Shown here: positions 1 to 6,809 of the stretch, piece after piece | Layout of the letters: each line of letters begins with the position of its first letter | Numbering within the stretch: position 1 is the first letter of the stretch | Assembly: GCA_020438915.1 (NCBI GenBank) | Contig: JAGQTR010000283.1 | Location: 1 to 9,099, forward strand | Reading direction: 5' to 3' | Origin: Mycobacterium sp. | GTDB lineage: Bacteria; Actinomycetota; Actinomycetes; Mycobacteriales; Mycobacteriaceae | DNA: 9,099 bases | Position numbers and translations under genes: made by a program | Notes under the pieces: generated by a model | What the model was told of the DNA's origin: nothing | What the model saw: the letters and a program-made list of their open reading frames with translations, nothing else | The model's database searches: none

Positions 1-108
1 CACCTGGAGCAGATCGGCGTGAAGCTGACCCGTCTGACGCAGGAACAGGCCGACTACATCGGCGTGCCGGTGGAAGGCCCATACAAGCCGGAGCACTACC
101 GCTACTGA
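1..108 (+). CDS. sahH: S-adenosylhomocysteine hydrolase (adenosylhomocysteinase), 3' end only
   Basis: The final 35 codons and the TGA stop of adenosylhomocysteinase; the 5' part lies outside the window. The enzyme is cytosolic and NAD-dependent and reversibly splits S-adenosylhomocysteine into adenosine and homocysteine, removing the product inhibitor of methyltransferases. The visible tail contains LTxEQADYIGVPVEGPYKP and ends in HYRY, the signature C-terminus of this family, where the conserved Lys and Tyr of the KPxHYRY tail contribute to NAD binding in the neighbouring subunit of the tetramer. In M. tuberculosis sahH also lies just upstream of tmk, which supports the assignment. A strong hairpin begins 13 bases after the stop and may terminate its transcript. 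Confidence 0.96.
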   Translation, partial: HLEQIGVKLTRLTQEQADYIGVPVEGPYKPEHYRY

Positions 109-112
109 TCTG

Positions 113-604
113 ATGAGGGTGAATCGGGCGCGCAACACGACCCACACGGTCGGATTGCGCGCCCGATTCGTCATGATCGGGGTCCTGCTGACCGCGTGCC
201 AGCAACACCAACAGGAGCCCGAGCCCACCGCGCCACCCCCGCCGGCGGTCCGCCACGACACCGCGGCACTCACCGAGACCTTTCCGCCGTTGGGTGACCC
301 GGTATCAGCGTCCTGGATCACCTGGGGCCACGCCGCCCCGCAGTCCAAACTGCAACTGCAGTGGATCGACGCTGTCGTTCAGGTGGCACCTGAGACCATG
401 GATAAGCTTGTGACACAACATGAGTCAAAGGAAACCAAGTTACGGCCCGCGGTGCAGAAGGTGCTGGAGCCGGACCTGCCACCCGGGCCGTTCCGGACCG
501 GCGTCGAACTCAACATGGCCTTCGGCGCCGAAGGTCGCAGCACCAGGGTGTTTCTGGATCCACCCCGCGACACCGTCGTGCTGCAGTCCAGCCTGGCCCG
601 CTGA
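113..604 (+). CDS. Putative lipoprotein of unknown function between sahH and tmk
   Basis: A protein of up to 163 residues that I do not recognise. Counted from ATG 113, it has a basic n-region, a short hydrophobic stretch (residues 19–27) and a lipobox LTAC with Cys29. This predicts signal peptidase II cleavage and lipid anchoring on the outer face of the plasma membrane. The mature part opens with a Pro/Gln/Glu-rich linker (EPEPTAPPPPA), followed by a soluble domain of about 110 residues with no motif I can name. The start is doubtful: ATG 113 is only 4 bases past the sahH stop, has no clear ribosome site, and its first 20 codons form the hairpin at 121–169. A TTG at 155 in the same frame would give a compact signal peptide (MRARFVMIGVLLTAC) and may be the real start if the hairpin is a terminator. 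ATG 173 leaves too short a signal. The stop is 19 bases before tmk. Confidence 0.7.
   Translation: MRVNRARNTTHTVGLRARFVMIGVLLTACQQHQQEPEPTAPPPPAVRHDTAALTETFPPLGDPVSASWITWGHAAPQSKLQLQWIDAVVQVAPETMDKLVTQHESKETKLRPAVQKVLEPDLPPGPFRTGVELNMAFGAEGRSTRVFLDPPRDTVVLQSSLAR
121..169 (+). terminator. Long hairpin just after sahH, candidate U-tract-free intrinsic terminator
   Basis: Bases 121–135 (GAATCGGGCGCGCAA) and 155–169 (TTGCGCGCCCGATTC) are a perfect 15-bp inverted repeat. Inside its 19-base loop, CGACC (138–142) pairs with GGTCG (148–152) around a 5-base loop, separated from the outer stem by a 2x2 internal loop. That gives 20 GC-rich base pairs in total. No T-run follows the 3' arm, so it would be of the U-less kind often proposed for mycobacteria. 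It starts 13 bases after the sahH stop, the right place for a terminator. It also lies inside the first codons of the following lipoprotein frame if that starts at 113, so it could alternatively act as a translational control element. Confidence 0.65.
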
Positions 605-623
605 GCAGCGCTAGTCTCGACTG

Positions 624-1250
624 GTGCTCATCGTGATCGAGGGGGTCGACGGCGCCGGCAAGCGCACTTTGACCAACGGTCTGCGATCGGCGTTGCAAGC
701 CGGCGGCCACACCGTGGCCACCCTCGCGTTCCCGCGCTACGGGGCTTCGGTGCCAGCCGACCTGGCGGCCGAGGCGCTGCACGGCGGCCACGGTGACCTC
801 GCCGAGTCGGTGTATGCGATGGCGGTGCTGTTCGCGATGGACCGCGCCGACGCCAAGGGCGACATCGAACACCTCGCAACGACCCACTCGGTGGTCATCC
901 TCGACCGCTACGTGGCCTCCAACGCCGCCTACAGCGCGGCCCGGCTCGGCCAGGGAGCCCACGGAGATGTGGTGGGCTGGGTGGCAGACCTCGAGTACGG
1001 GCGGCTGCGGCTGCCCACCCCGGACTGGCAGTTGCTTCTCGACGTTCCGACCAGTTTGGCGGCGCAGCGCGCGGTCGACCGCGCCGCAGCGGACTCCACC
1101 CGCCGCCGCGACGCCTACGAACGCGACGACGGCCTGCAACGCCGCACGTCGGCGGTCTACGCCGAGCTGGCCGCCGCCAACTGGGGTGGCCGGTGGGCAG
1201 TGGTCGGTCCTGACGTCGACGCCGGGGATCTGGCCGCCAGGTTGCAGTAA
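624..1250 (+). CDS. tmk: Thymidylate kinase (dTMP kinase)
   Basis: Cytosolic nucleoside monophosphate kinase that phosphorylates dTMP with ATP to give dTDP, an essential step of dTTP synthesis by both the de novo and salvage routes. Of 208 residues (M. tuberculosis Tmk: 214), the N-terminus carries the P-loop GVDGAGKRT (residues 7–15). FPRY is at 36–39, the DRY motif at 94–96, Asn100 and Tyr103 in the dTMP pocket, and the Arg-rich LID region at about 149–166. Asp9, Phe36, Tyr39, Phe70, Arg74, Arg95, Asn100, Tyr103, Arg107, Arg153, Asp163 and Glu166 occupy the same numbers as in the M. tuberculosis enzyme as I remember it. The protein is therefore expected to be active and to share the mycobacterial type of LID. 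The start is GTG at 624, which places MLIVIEG at the N-terminus as in homologues; no strong ribosome site is visible. Downstream, an inserted two-gene cassette separates it from mtrA. Confidence 0.96.
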   Translation: MLIVIEGVDGAGKRTLTNGLRSALQAGGHTVATLAFPRYGASVPADLAAEALHGGHGDLAESVYAMAVLFAMDRADAKGDIEHLATTHSVVILDRYVASNAAYSAARLGQGAHGDVVGWVADLEYGRLRLPTPDWQLLLDVPTSLAAQRAVDRAAADSTRRRDAYERDDGLQRRTSAVYAELAAANWGGRWAVVGPDVDAGDLAARLQ

Positions 1251-1276
1251 CGCCGAGACGACCACACAACAGCGAA

Positions 1277-1305
1277 TTGACACGTACGCTGCACATGGGG
1301 TTGCC
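1277..1305 (+). promoter_or_regulatory. Weak promoter candidate upstream of the inserted cassette
   Basis: A perfect TTGACA hexamer lies at 1277–1282 in the 88-base gap between tmk and the next gene, about 57 bases before its ATG. At 16–18 bases spacing there is only GTTGCC/TTGCCG, which does not fit the mycobacterial TANNNT -10 pattern. Perfect -35 hexamers are rare in such GC-rich DNA, so the cassette may have its own promoter, but the -10 is unconvincing. Confidence 0.25.
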
Positions 1306-1318
1306 GCGTCAGCGGCGA
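1301..1318 (+). promoter_or_regulatory. Small hairpin in the leader of the cassette
   Basis: GCCGC (1303–1307) and GCGGC (1312–1316) pair around the four-base loop GTCA; two further weak pairs (T–A and T–G) can extend the stem. It lies about 20 bases before the ATG at 1339, overlaps the place where a -10 would be expected, and ends just before the ribosome site. It could be a weak tmk terminator, an operator half-site pair or chance. Confidence 0.25.
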
Positions 1319-1338
1319 ATGCAGTACCAGGGGGATCG

Positions 1339-2022
1339 ATGATTGTTGAAACTCTTACCCGCGACGAGCTGCTCGCGAAGATGGACGCTCGCGTCGACCA
1401 GTTGAGGTCAGCAGGTGGACAATTCGACGAAGGCAGGCTCGTCGCGGCGCGAGACATCGCAGTGCACATCTGTGCGCTCATCCATCGCAGCGAGAAGACG
1501 CCCGCGTTGCTCGACCAGCTCGGCCTGCAGGACGTGCTCACCTGGGTGGATACCGCCGGCGTGACCCATCCCAAGACAGTGTCTTCCGCGGCGTGTCTGA
1601 CCCTGATGAACATCGGGACCGGACCGAACCGTCACGGCGCGTACATCCCCAAACTGGACCTGTATCCGCCCGTTCCGATCCGCACGAGGGACGGTGGACG
1701 GATCGACCGTGGTTCACGAATCCCGTTCGACCACTGGTGGACAAACCCCGTCGTCAAGGACCCTGACGGTGCGGACTATTCACGCTGCCAGCTCGTACTG
1801 GCACTCGCCCATGACCAGGGCGCGACCGATGATGACCCCGAGGCCAAAGCCGCCCACGACGTAGTGGCCGGCAGCCGGTGGCTTGGCTGGGTCGTTTCGG
1901 GCGGCGTCGATTCGGCGTCAGCGGCGTTCGGGACGAATCCGCTGATGGCCAGCGTGCGACAGATCGGCTACGAGGTGGCCCAGTCGATCAGGCAGCAGCG
2001 CGACATCATCGACGCGAGGTAG
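1339..2022 (+). CDS. Conserved-looking cytosolic protein of unknown function, first gene of the tmk–mtrA insert
   Basis: A 227-residue soluble protein with no signal peptide or membrane segment; I cannot name its family. ATG 1339 is preceded by CAGGGGGATCG, a good ribosome site at normal spacing, which fixes the start; the same frame runs open upstream but only as a shadow of tmk. The N-terminal half is mixed helical (residues 1–70, with Asp/Arg-rich helices). The middle has an aromatic, proline-rich section (YIPKLDLYPPVPIRTRDGGR, 102–121) followed by FDHWWTNPVVKDPDG (130–144). The C-terminus has a SRCQLVLALAHDQGATDDDP section (148–167) and a final helix PLMASVRQIGYEVAQSIRQQ (201–220). This order (WWxxxV, then SRxxLVxxLA, then a Gly/Asp-rich loop, then ASxRQIxxEV) resembles widespread unnamed bacterial proteins I recall, often with DGGAHVD in the loop; here that loop is altered. 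Ten bases separate it from the EspA-like gene, so both are probably co-transcribed. Confidence 0.8.
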   Translation: MIVETLTRDELLAKMDARVDQLRSAGGQFDEGRLVAARDIAVHICALIHRSEKTPALLDQLGLQDVLTWVDTAGVTHPKTVSSAACLTLMNIGTGPNRHGAYIPKLDLYPPVPIRTRDGGRIDRGSRIPFDHWWTNPVVKDPDGADYSRCQLVLALAHDQGATDDDPEAKAAHDVVAGSRWLGWVVSGGVDSASAAFGTNPLMASVRQIGYEVAQSIRQQRDIIDAR

Positions 2023-2032
2023 ACCGGAGTCG

Positions 2033-2566
2033 ATGAGCCGTACCCTCGATGCCGTGGGTCCGCTCGAGGGATTCTTAGCGACATGGTCGCGGGCACTGCG
2101 GACGTTCGGTCAAGGGGATCCCGCCACGGGCGCGCAGTTCGACGGCGGTGCCGTCCTTCGCCGGCTGAAGACCGAGGTCGAATCCGCCGATCCGGGGAAA
2201 CATTGGACAGGTGGCGCGGCCAGAGCCTACGGCACTGTCAACGCCGAGCATGCGCAGGTGTTCGGCAAGCTGGCCGACCTCGACGCCAGGCTGGCAGCCG
2301 AGATCGCCAAGTCCGCTCAGATAGTCACTGCCGGACGCGCAGAACTAGGCGAGGTCCGCGACTGGGTGGTCAGCGCCGCATCGTCGGTGCCGGACGGCCA
2401 GGACGGCCAGGTCATGCTCATCGTGTCCAAGGGCCTGGGCCAACTCCGCGCGATCCTGTCGAGAGCCAACGCCGAACTCAACGCCATCGGCGCCCAGATC
2501 CAGCAGATCGGCGCGGAATACGCCGGGCTGAGCAAGCAGAAGTTCGCGCCGCAGCGCCCAAGGTGA
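2033..2566 (+). CDS. Short EspA/EspE-like WxG protein, putative type VII secretion substrate
   Basis: A 177-residue protein with a predicted helix–turn–helix core. Residues 57–87, from HWTGGAARAY through LADLDARL, line up without gaps with the N-terminal domain of the mycobacterial ESX-1 substrates EspA/EspE as I remember EspA: Trp58, Gly60, Ala62–63, Tyr66, Asn70, His73, Phe77 and LADLD (80–84) all coincide. W58-T-G60 is the WxG turn typical of type VII substrates. EspA itself has 392 residues; the large C-terminal part is missing here, leaving only a further helical region (about 124–166) and a basic tail. No classical signal peptide and no YxxxD/E export motif is visible, and no EspC-like partner gene is present in the window. 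ATG 2033 has a GGAG ribosome site and follows the upstream stop by 10 bases. A TTA codon (2075–2077) is unusual for such GC-rich DNA. The family assignment is fairly firm; secretion is inferred. Confidence 0.8.
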   Translation: MSRTLDAVGPLEGFLATWSRALRTFGQGDPATGAQFDGGAVLRRLKTEVESADPGKHWTGGAARAYGTVNAEHAQVFGKLADLDARLAAEIAKSAQIVTAGRAELGEVRDWVVSAASSVPDGQDGQVMLIVSKGLGQLRAILSRANAELNAIGAQIQQIGAEYAGLSKQKFAPQRPR

Positions 2567-2657
2567 CCCTCTGGGCCGGGCCAATGGCATCCGGCATCCG
2601 GTGAACATGGAAATCTCTCGGTGTGGTATCCGCGCTTTATCGCATTCTGGTGACACC

Positions 2658-3344
2658 ATGGACACCATGAGGCAAAGGATCCTGGTCGTCGATGACGACC
2701 CTTCGCTCGCCGAGATGCTCACCATCGTGCTGCGCGGGGAGGGTTTCGACACCGCGGTCATCGGTGACGGCACCCAGGCGCTGACGGCCGTGCGTGAGTT
2801 GCGGCCCGATCTGGTGCTGCTGGACCTCATGCTGCCCGGGATGAACGGCATCGACGTGTGCCGGGTGCTGCGTGCGGATTCCGGCGTGCCCATCGTGATG
2901 CTGACCGCCAAGACCGACACCGTCGACGTGGTGCTGGGTTTGGAATCGGGTGCCGACGACTATGTGATGAAGCCGTTCAAGCCCAAGGAACTGGTAGCAC
3001 GAGTCCGGGCCAGGCTGCGTCGCAACGAGGACGAGCCCGCCGAGATGCTCTCGATCGCCGACGTCGACATCGACGTCCCGGCGCACAAGGTGACCCGGCT
3101 GGGCGAACAGATCTCGCTGACCCCGCTGGAGTTCGACCTGCTGGTGGCGCTGGCACGCAAACCCCGTCAGGTGTTTACTCGTGATGTGCTGCTCGAACAG
3201 GTGTGGGGTTACCGTCACCCCGCTGACACCCGTTTGGTGAACGTGCATGTCCAGCGTCTGCGGGCCAAAGTCGAGAAAGACCCGGAGAACCCGCAGGTGG
3301 TGCTCACCGTTCGAGGAGTGGGATACAAGGCCGGACCTCCGTGA
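2658..3344 (+). CDS. mtrA: MtrA, OmpR/PhoB-type DNA-binding response regulator
   Basis: Cytosolic transcription factor of the MtrAB two-component system, essential in M. tuberculosis, where it controls cell-wall hydrolase, septation and replication-linked genes (for example ripA and dnaA targets). The 228 residues equal the M. tuberculosis length and are nearly identical to it. The receiver domain (about 4–120) has the acidic pair Asp13–Asp14, the phospho-accepting Asp56 in DLVLLDLMLPG, Thr83, Tyr102 and Lys105. The winged-helix output domain (about 130–225) shows LTPLEFDLL, the recognition region around VNVHVQRLRAKVE (194–206), and the terminal hairpin VRGVGYK. ATG 2658 gives the MDTMRQ start used in M. 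tuberculosis; ATG 2667 (MRQR) is a possible alternative, and the frame's extension to 2601 has no family support. The 91-base gap upstream has no convincing -35/-10 pair by eye. mtrB follows after 22 bases. Confidence 0.97.
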   Translation: MDTMRQRILVVDDDPSLAEMLTIVLRGEGFDTAVIGDGTQALTAVRELRPDLVLLDLMLPGMNGIDVCRVLRADSGVPIVMLTAKTDTVDVVLGLESGADDYVMKPFKPKELVARVRARLRRNEDEPAEMLSIADVDIDVPAHKVTRLGEQISLTPLEFDLLVALARKPRQVFTRDVLLEQVWGYRHPADTRLVNVHVQRLRAKVEKDPENPQVVLTVRGVGYKAGPP

Positions 3345-3366
3345 TCCCAGCCGCCCGGCGGTGGTC

Positions 3367-5019
3367 GTGATCTTCGGTTCGAGACGGCGAATCCACCGGC
3401 GGTCTGCCCCACTGGTCCGTGGCCTGGGCGCGATGGGGCGGGCGTTGGGCTTGGCTTGGCGGCGCTCGCTGCAGCTGCGGGTGGTCACGATGACACTTGG
3501 CCTGTCGCTCGCGGTCATCATGGTGCTCGGGTTCGTCCTGACCAGCCAGATCACCGACCGCATCCTGGAAGTCAAGGTCCGCGCCGCGACCGAGGAGATC
3601 GAACGCGCCCGCCCCACCGTCAGCGGGATCGTCGGCGGTGAAGAAACCCGCTCGCTGGACAGCAGCCTGCAGCTGGCGCGCAACACGCTGATCGACCGCA
3701 AGGCCGACTCCGGTTCGGGGCTTGCGGGTGCCTTCGATGCGGTGCTGATCGTGCCGGGTGACGGCCCGCGGGCGGCCACCGCCGCCGGTCCTGTCGACCA
3801 GATACCCAACACGTTGCGCGACTTCGTCAACGCCGGGCAGGTCAGCTACCAGTACTCGACCGTGCACACCGACGGCTTCTCCGGGCCGGCCCTGCTGATC
3901 GGCAGCCCGACACCGTCGCCGGTGGCCAATCTCGAGCTCTACCTGATCTTCCCGTTGAACAACGAGGAATCCACGATCGCGTTGATGCGCGGAACGCTGG
4001 CTACCGGCGCGGTGGTGCTGCTCGGGATGCTGGCCGCGATTTCGCTGCTGGTGTCTCGCCAGATCGTGCTGCCGGTGCGGTCGGCGTCGCGCATCGCCGA
4101 GCGGTTCGCCGAAGGCCACCTGGCAGAGCGCATGCCGGTGCGCGGTGAGGACGACATGGCGCGACTGGCGGTGTCGTTCAACGACATGGCCGAAAGTCTG
4201 CAGCGCCAGATCACCCAGCTCGAGGAATTCGGCAATCTGCAACGCCGCTTCACCTCCGACGTCAGCCACGAGCTGCGGACACCGCTGACCACGGTACGGA
4301 TGGCCGCCGACCTGATCCACGACCACGCCGAGGAGCTCGATCCCGCGCTGCGGCGCTCGACCGAGCTGATGGTCAACGAGTTGGACCGGTTCGAGTCGCT
4401 GCTCAGCGATCTGCTCGAGATCTCCCGCCACGACGCCGGTGTCGCCGAATTGGCCGTCGAGGCCGTCGACCTGCGGTCCATCGTCAAGAGCGCGCTGGAC
4501 AATGTCGGTCACCTCGCCGAGAGCGCTACCGTGAAGGTGATCGTCGACCTTCCCGCCGAGGAAGTCATCGCCGAAGTCGACGCCCGCCGCGTGGAGCGGA
4601 TCCTGCGCAACCTGATCGCCAACGCGATCGACCACGCCGAGCACAAAGAGGTACGCATCCGGATGGCCGCCGACGTGGACACCGTCGCCGTGACCGTGCG
4701 TGACTACGGCGTGGGCCTGCGCCCCGGTGAAGAGAAGCTGGTGTTCAGTCGCTTCTGGCGGGCCGACCCGTCACGGGTCCGCCGCTCCGGCGGGACCGGC
4801 CTGGGGTTGGCGATCAGCATCGAGGACGCCCGGCTGCACCAGGGCCGGCTCGAGGCCTGGGGCGAGCCCGGCAAGGGCGCCTGCTTCCGGTTGACGCTGC
4901 CGCTGGTCCGCGGCCACAAAGTCACCAGCAGCCCGCTGCCTGTCAAGCCGATCGAGACCGTGGCGGGTGCCTCGGGGCGACCGGCGCGCGATCGCGAACC
5001 GGCAGAGGAGAGCGTGTGA
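3367..5019 (+). CDS. mtrB: MtrB, membrane sensor histidine kinase of the MtrAB system
   Basis: Membrane-bound kinase that autophosphorylates and passes the phosphate to MtrA; in mycobacteria it localises to septa and is modulated by LpqB. The 550 residues (M. tuberculosis 567) contain a basic N-terminal tail, membrane segment 1 (about 40–60), an extracytoplasmic sensor domain (about 61–208), membrane segment 2 (about 209–230) and a HAMP domain (about 231–283). The dimerisation helix carries the phospho-accepting His301 in SHELRTPLT. The ATPase domain has an N box with Asn415 and Asn419, a G1 box DYGVGL (446–451), an F-box region near Phe460/Phe463, and a G2 box GGTGLGL (475–481). All catalytic motifs are intact. 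GTG 3367 was chosen because it gives the IFGSRRRI N-terminus of homologues; 40 more open codons upstream overlap mtrA and lack homology. The C-terminal tail after residue 520 is shorter than the Pro-rich tail of M. tuberculosis MtrB. Its TGA overlaps the lpqB ATG by one base. Confidence 0.97.
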   Translation: MIFGSRRRIHRRSAPLVRGLGAMGRALGLAWRRSLQLRVVTMTLGLSLAVIMVLGFVLTSQITDRILEVKVRAATEEIERARPTVSGIVGGEETRSLDSSLQLARNTLIDRKADSGSGLAGAFDAVLIVPGDGPRAATAAGPVDQIPNTLRDFVNAGQVSYQYSTVHTDGFSGPALLIGSPTPSPVANLELYLIFPLNNEESTIALMRGTLATGAVVLLGMLAAISLLVSRQIVLPVRSASRIAERFAEGHLAERMPVRGEDDMARLAVSFNDMAESLQRQITQLEEFGNLQRRFTSDVSHELRTPLTTVRMAADLIHDHAEELDPALRRSTELMVNELDRFESLLSDLLEISRHDAGVAELAVEAVDLRSIVKSALDNVGHLAESATVKVIVDLPAEEVIAEVDARRVERILRNLIANAIDHAEHKEVRIRMAADVDTVAVTVRDYGVGLRPGEEKLVFSRFWRADPSRVRRSGGTGLGLAISIEDARLHQGRLEAWGEPGKGACFRLTLPLVRGHKVTSSPLPVKPIETVAGASGRPARDREPAEESV

Positions 5020-6779
5020 TGCGCGTCTTGGCGGCGATGTGGCTGTCGATGGTAGTGCTGGCCCTCGCCGGTTGTGCCGGGGTGCCCAGCTCCTCCTCCC
5101 CGCAGGCCATCGGCACCGTCGGCCGGCCGGCTCCACCGAGCCTGCCTAAACCCACCCCGGGGATGGACCCCGACGTTCTGCTGCGTGAGTTCCTCAAGGC
5201 GACAGCCGATCCGGCGAATCGGCACCTGGCCGCGCGCCAATTTCTCACCGAATCGGCATCCAGCAGCTGGGATGACGCGGGTAGCGCGCTGCTGATCGAC
5301 AACGTGGTGTTCGTCGAGACCCGAAGGCCGGAGAAGGTTTCGGTTTCCATGCGCGCCGACATCCTGGGCTCGCTGTCGGACATGGGGGTGTTCGAGACGG
5401 GCGAGGGCGGGTTACCCGACCCGGGTCCGATCGAACTGGTCAAGACCTCCGATGGTTGGCGTATCGACCGTCTGCCCAACGGGGTCTTCCTCGACTGGCA
5501 GCAGTTTCAGGACACCTACAAACGAAGCACCCTCTACTTCGCCGACCCGACGGGTAAGACCGTGGTGCCCGATCCGCGGTACGTCGCGGTCTCCGACCCC
5601 GACCAACTGGCCACCGAATTGGTCAGCAAGCTGATCGCGGGCCCGCGACCGGAGATGGTCAAAACGGTACGTAACCTGCTCGAGCCGCCGCTGAAGTTAC
5701 GCGGACCGGTGACCCGCGCCGACGGGGGGAAGACCGGTGTCGGGCGCGGTTACGGCGGTGCCCGCATCGACCTGGACAACCTATCGACCACCGATCCCCA
5801 CAGCAGACAACTGCTTGCCGCGCAGCTCATCTGGACGCTGTCCCGGGCCGGCATCAACGGGCCGTACGTGATCAACGCCGACGGCGCCGCGCTGGATGAC
5901 CGGTTCGCCGATGGGTGGGACACTGCCGACGTCGCCGCGACCGACCCGGGCGCCGCCGACGGCGCAGCAGCGGGGCTGCACGCACTCGTTGGCGGGTCCT
6001 TGGTGCGGCTCGACGGTGAGCGGTCGCCCCGGGTGGCAGGGTCGTTCGGGCAGATGCCGGGACAGACTGCCGCGGCGCTATCGCGGACCGGTCAGGTGGT
6101 CGCCTCGATCGTCACTCTGCGGCCCGGCGCTCCCGACATGGCATCCTCGCTGTGGGTGGGACCGCTGGACGGCATCGCCTCTCAGGCCATCGAGGGACGC
6201 AGCCTGACCCGGCCCACCTGGTCGCTCGACGACGCGATATGGGTCGTCGTCGACGGCATCAACGTGGTGCGCGTCATTCAGGATGCCTCGGGGCAACCCG
6301 CTCGAATCCCCGTGGATTCTATCGCCGTGTCGACACGATTCCCCGGCGAGATCACCGAACTCCAGCTGTCCCGCGATGGCACCCGCGCCGCGATGGTGAT
6401 CGGAGGGCGGGTGATACTCGCCGGTGTCGAGCAGACCCCAGGCGGGGGTTACGCGCTGACGTTTCCGCGACGGTTGGGCTACGGACTGCGCGACACGGTG
6501 GTGTCGCTGTCCTGGCGCACCGGCGATGACATCGTCGTCACCCGCACCGACGGCCGGAACCCGGTGTCCTACGTCAACCTTGACGGGGTGAATTCCGATG
6601 GCCCAAGCCGCAACCTGTTGATGCCGGTGACGACGGTGGTGGCCAACCCGTCGGCGGTCTACGTCGCCGACGGGCGCGGAGTGCTTCAACTCTCCGGTTC
6701 GGCCGCCGAGGGTGACCCGGGGTGGACCGAGGTTCGGCCGCTGATGATAGCCGGCGCTCTGCCGGTGCTGCCGGGCTAA
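5019..6779 (+). CDS. lpqB: LpqB, lipoprotein modulator of MtrB
   Basis: Lipid-anchored extracytoplasmic protein that in mycobacteria binds the outer domain of MtrB and tunes MtrA phosphorylation, affecting cell division and wall homeostasis. It has 586 residues (M. tuberculosis 583). The signal peptide ends in a lipobox LAGC with Cys19. An N-terminal domain follows from about 45 to 165. A GerMN-type domain spans about 170–290, including RYVAVSDPDQLATELVSKLI, and a C-terminal beta-propeller-like region spans about 310–586 with repeated LWVG, WVVVDG, QLSRDG and SLSWRTGDDI strands. Long stretches match the M. tuberculosis protein. ATG 5019 overlaps the mtrB stop (TGATG) and has GAGGAG about eight bases upstream; the GTG at 5016 would add only one residue. 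The overlap implies translational coupling to mtrB, consistent with a shared signalling complex. In M. tuberculosis the next genes are Rv3243c and a comF-like gene; here a Rieske protein gene follows instead. Confidence 0.96.
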   Translation: MRVLAAMWLSMVVLALAGCAGVPSSSSPQAIGTVGRPAPPSLPKPTPGMDPDVLLREFLKATADPANRHLAARQFLTESASSSWDDAGSALLIDNVVFVETRRPEKVSVSMRADILGSLSDMGVFETGEGGLPDPGPIELVKTSDGWRIDRLPNGVFLDWQQFQDTYKRSTLYFADPTGKTVVPDPRYVAVSDPDQLATELVSKLIAGPRPEMVKTVRNLLEPPLKLRGPVTRADGGKTGVGRGYGGARIDLDNLSTTDPHSRQLLAAQLIWTLSRAGINGPYVINADGAALDDRFADGWDTADVAATDPGAADGAAAGLHALVGGSLVRLDGERSPRVAGSFGQMPGQTAAALSRTGQVVASIVTLRPGAPDMASSLWVGPLDGIASQAIEGRSLTRPTWSLDDAIWVVVDGINVVRVIQDASGQPARIPVDSIAVSTRFPGEITELQLSRDGTRAAMVIGGRVILAGVEQTPGGGYALTFPRRLGYGLRDTVVSLSWRTGDDIVVTRTDGRNPVSYVNLDGVNSDGPSRNLLMPVTTVVANPSAVYVADGRGVLQLSGSAAEGDPGWTEVRPLMIAGALPVLPG

Positions 6780-6809
6780 CACGTGTGACGCTGTCAGGAA
6801 AGGGTTGCG

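Noticed and set aside
793..1338. Upstream extension of the 1339 gene's frame through tmk
   Set aside because: The extension is Arg/Thr/Pro-rich, antiparallels nothing known and sits in another frame over tmk, whose active-site residues are all in place. A good ribosome site precedes ATG 1339.
2586..2601. Tandem GGCATCC GGCATCC before mtrA
   Set aside because: Two 7-base units are expected by chance at this composition and do not match an MtrA box that I can recall with confidence.
2601..2657. Longer MtrA starting at ATG 2601 or nearby in frame
   Set aside because: It would add 19 residues not present in M. tuberculosis MtrA, while ATG 2658 reproduces the known 228-residue form.
3247..3366. 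Earlier MtrB start inside mtrA
   Set aside because: The extra 40 residues are mtrA sequence read in another frame; family similarity begins at GTG 3367.
3304..4644. Long open frame on the minus strand opposite mtrB (and similar ones at 510–1613, 2637–3830 and 6078–7505)
   Set aside because: These are the usual antisense open frames of very GC-rich genes. They have His/Arg/Gln-rich composition with no recognisable domain, and they lie opposite genes with firm family matches.
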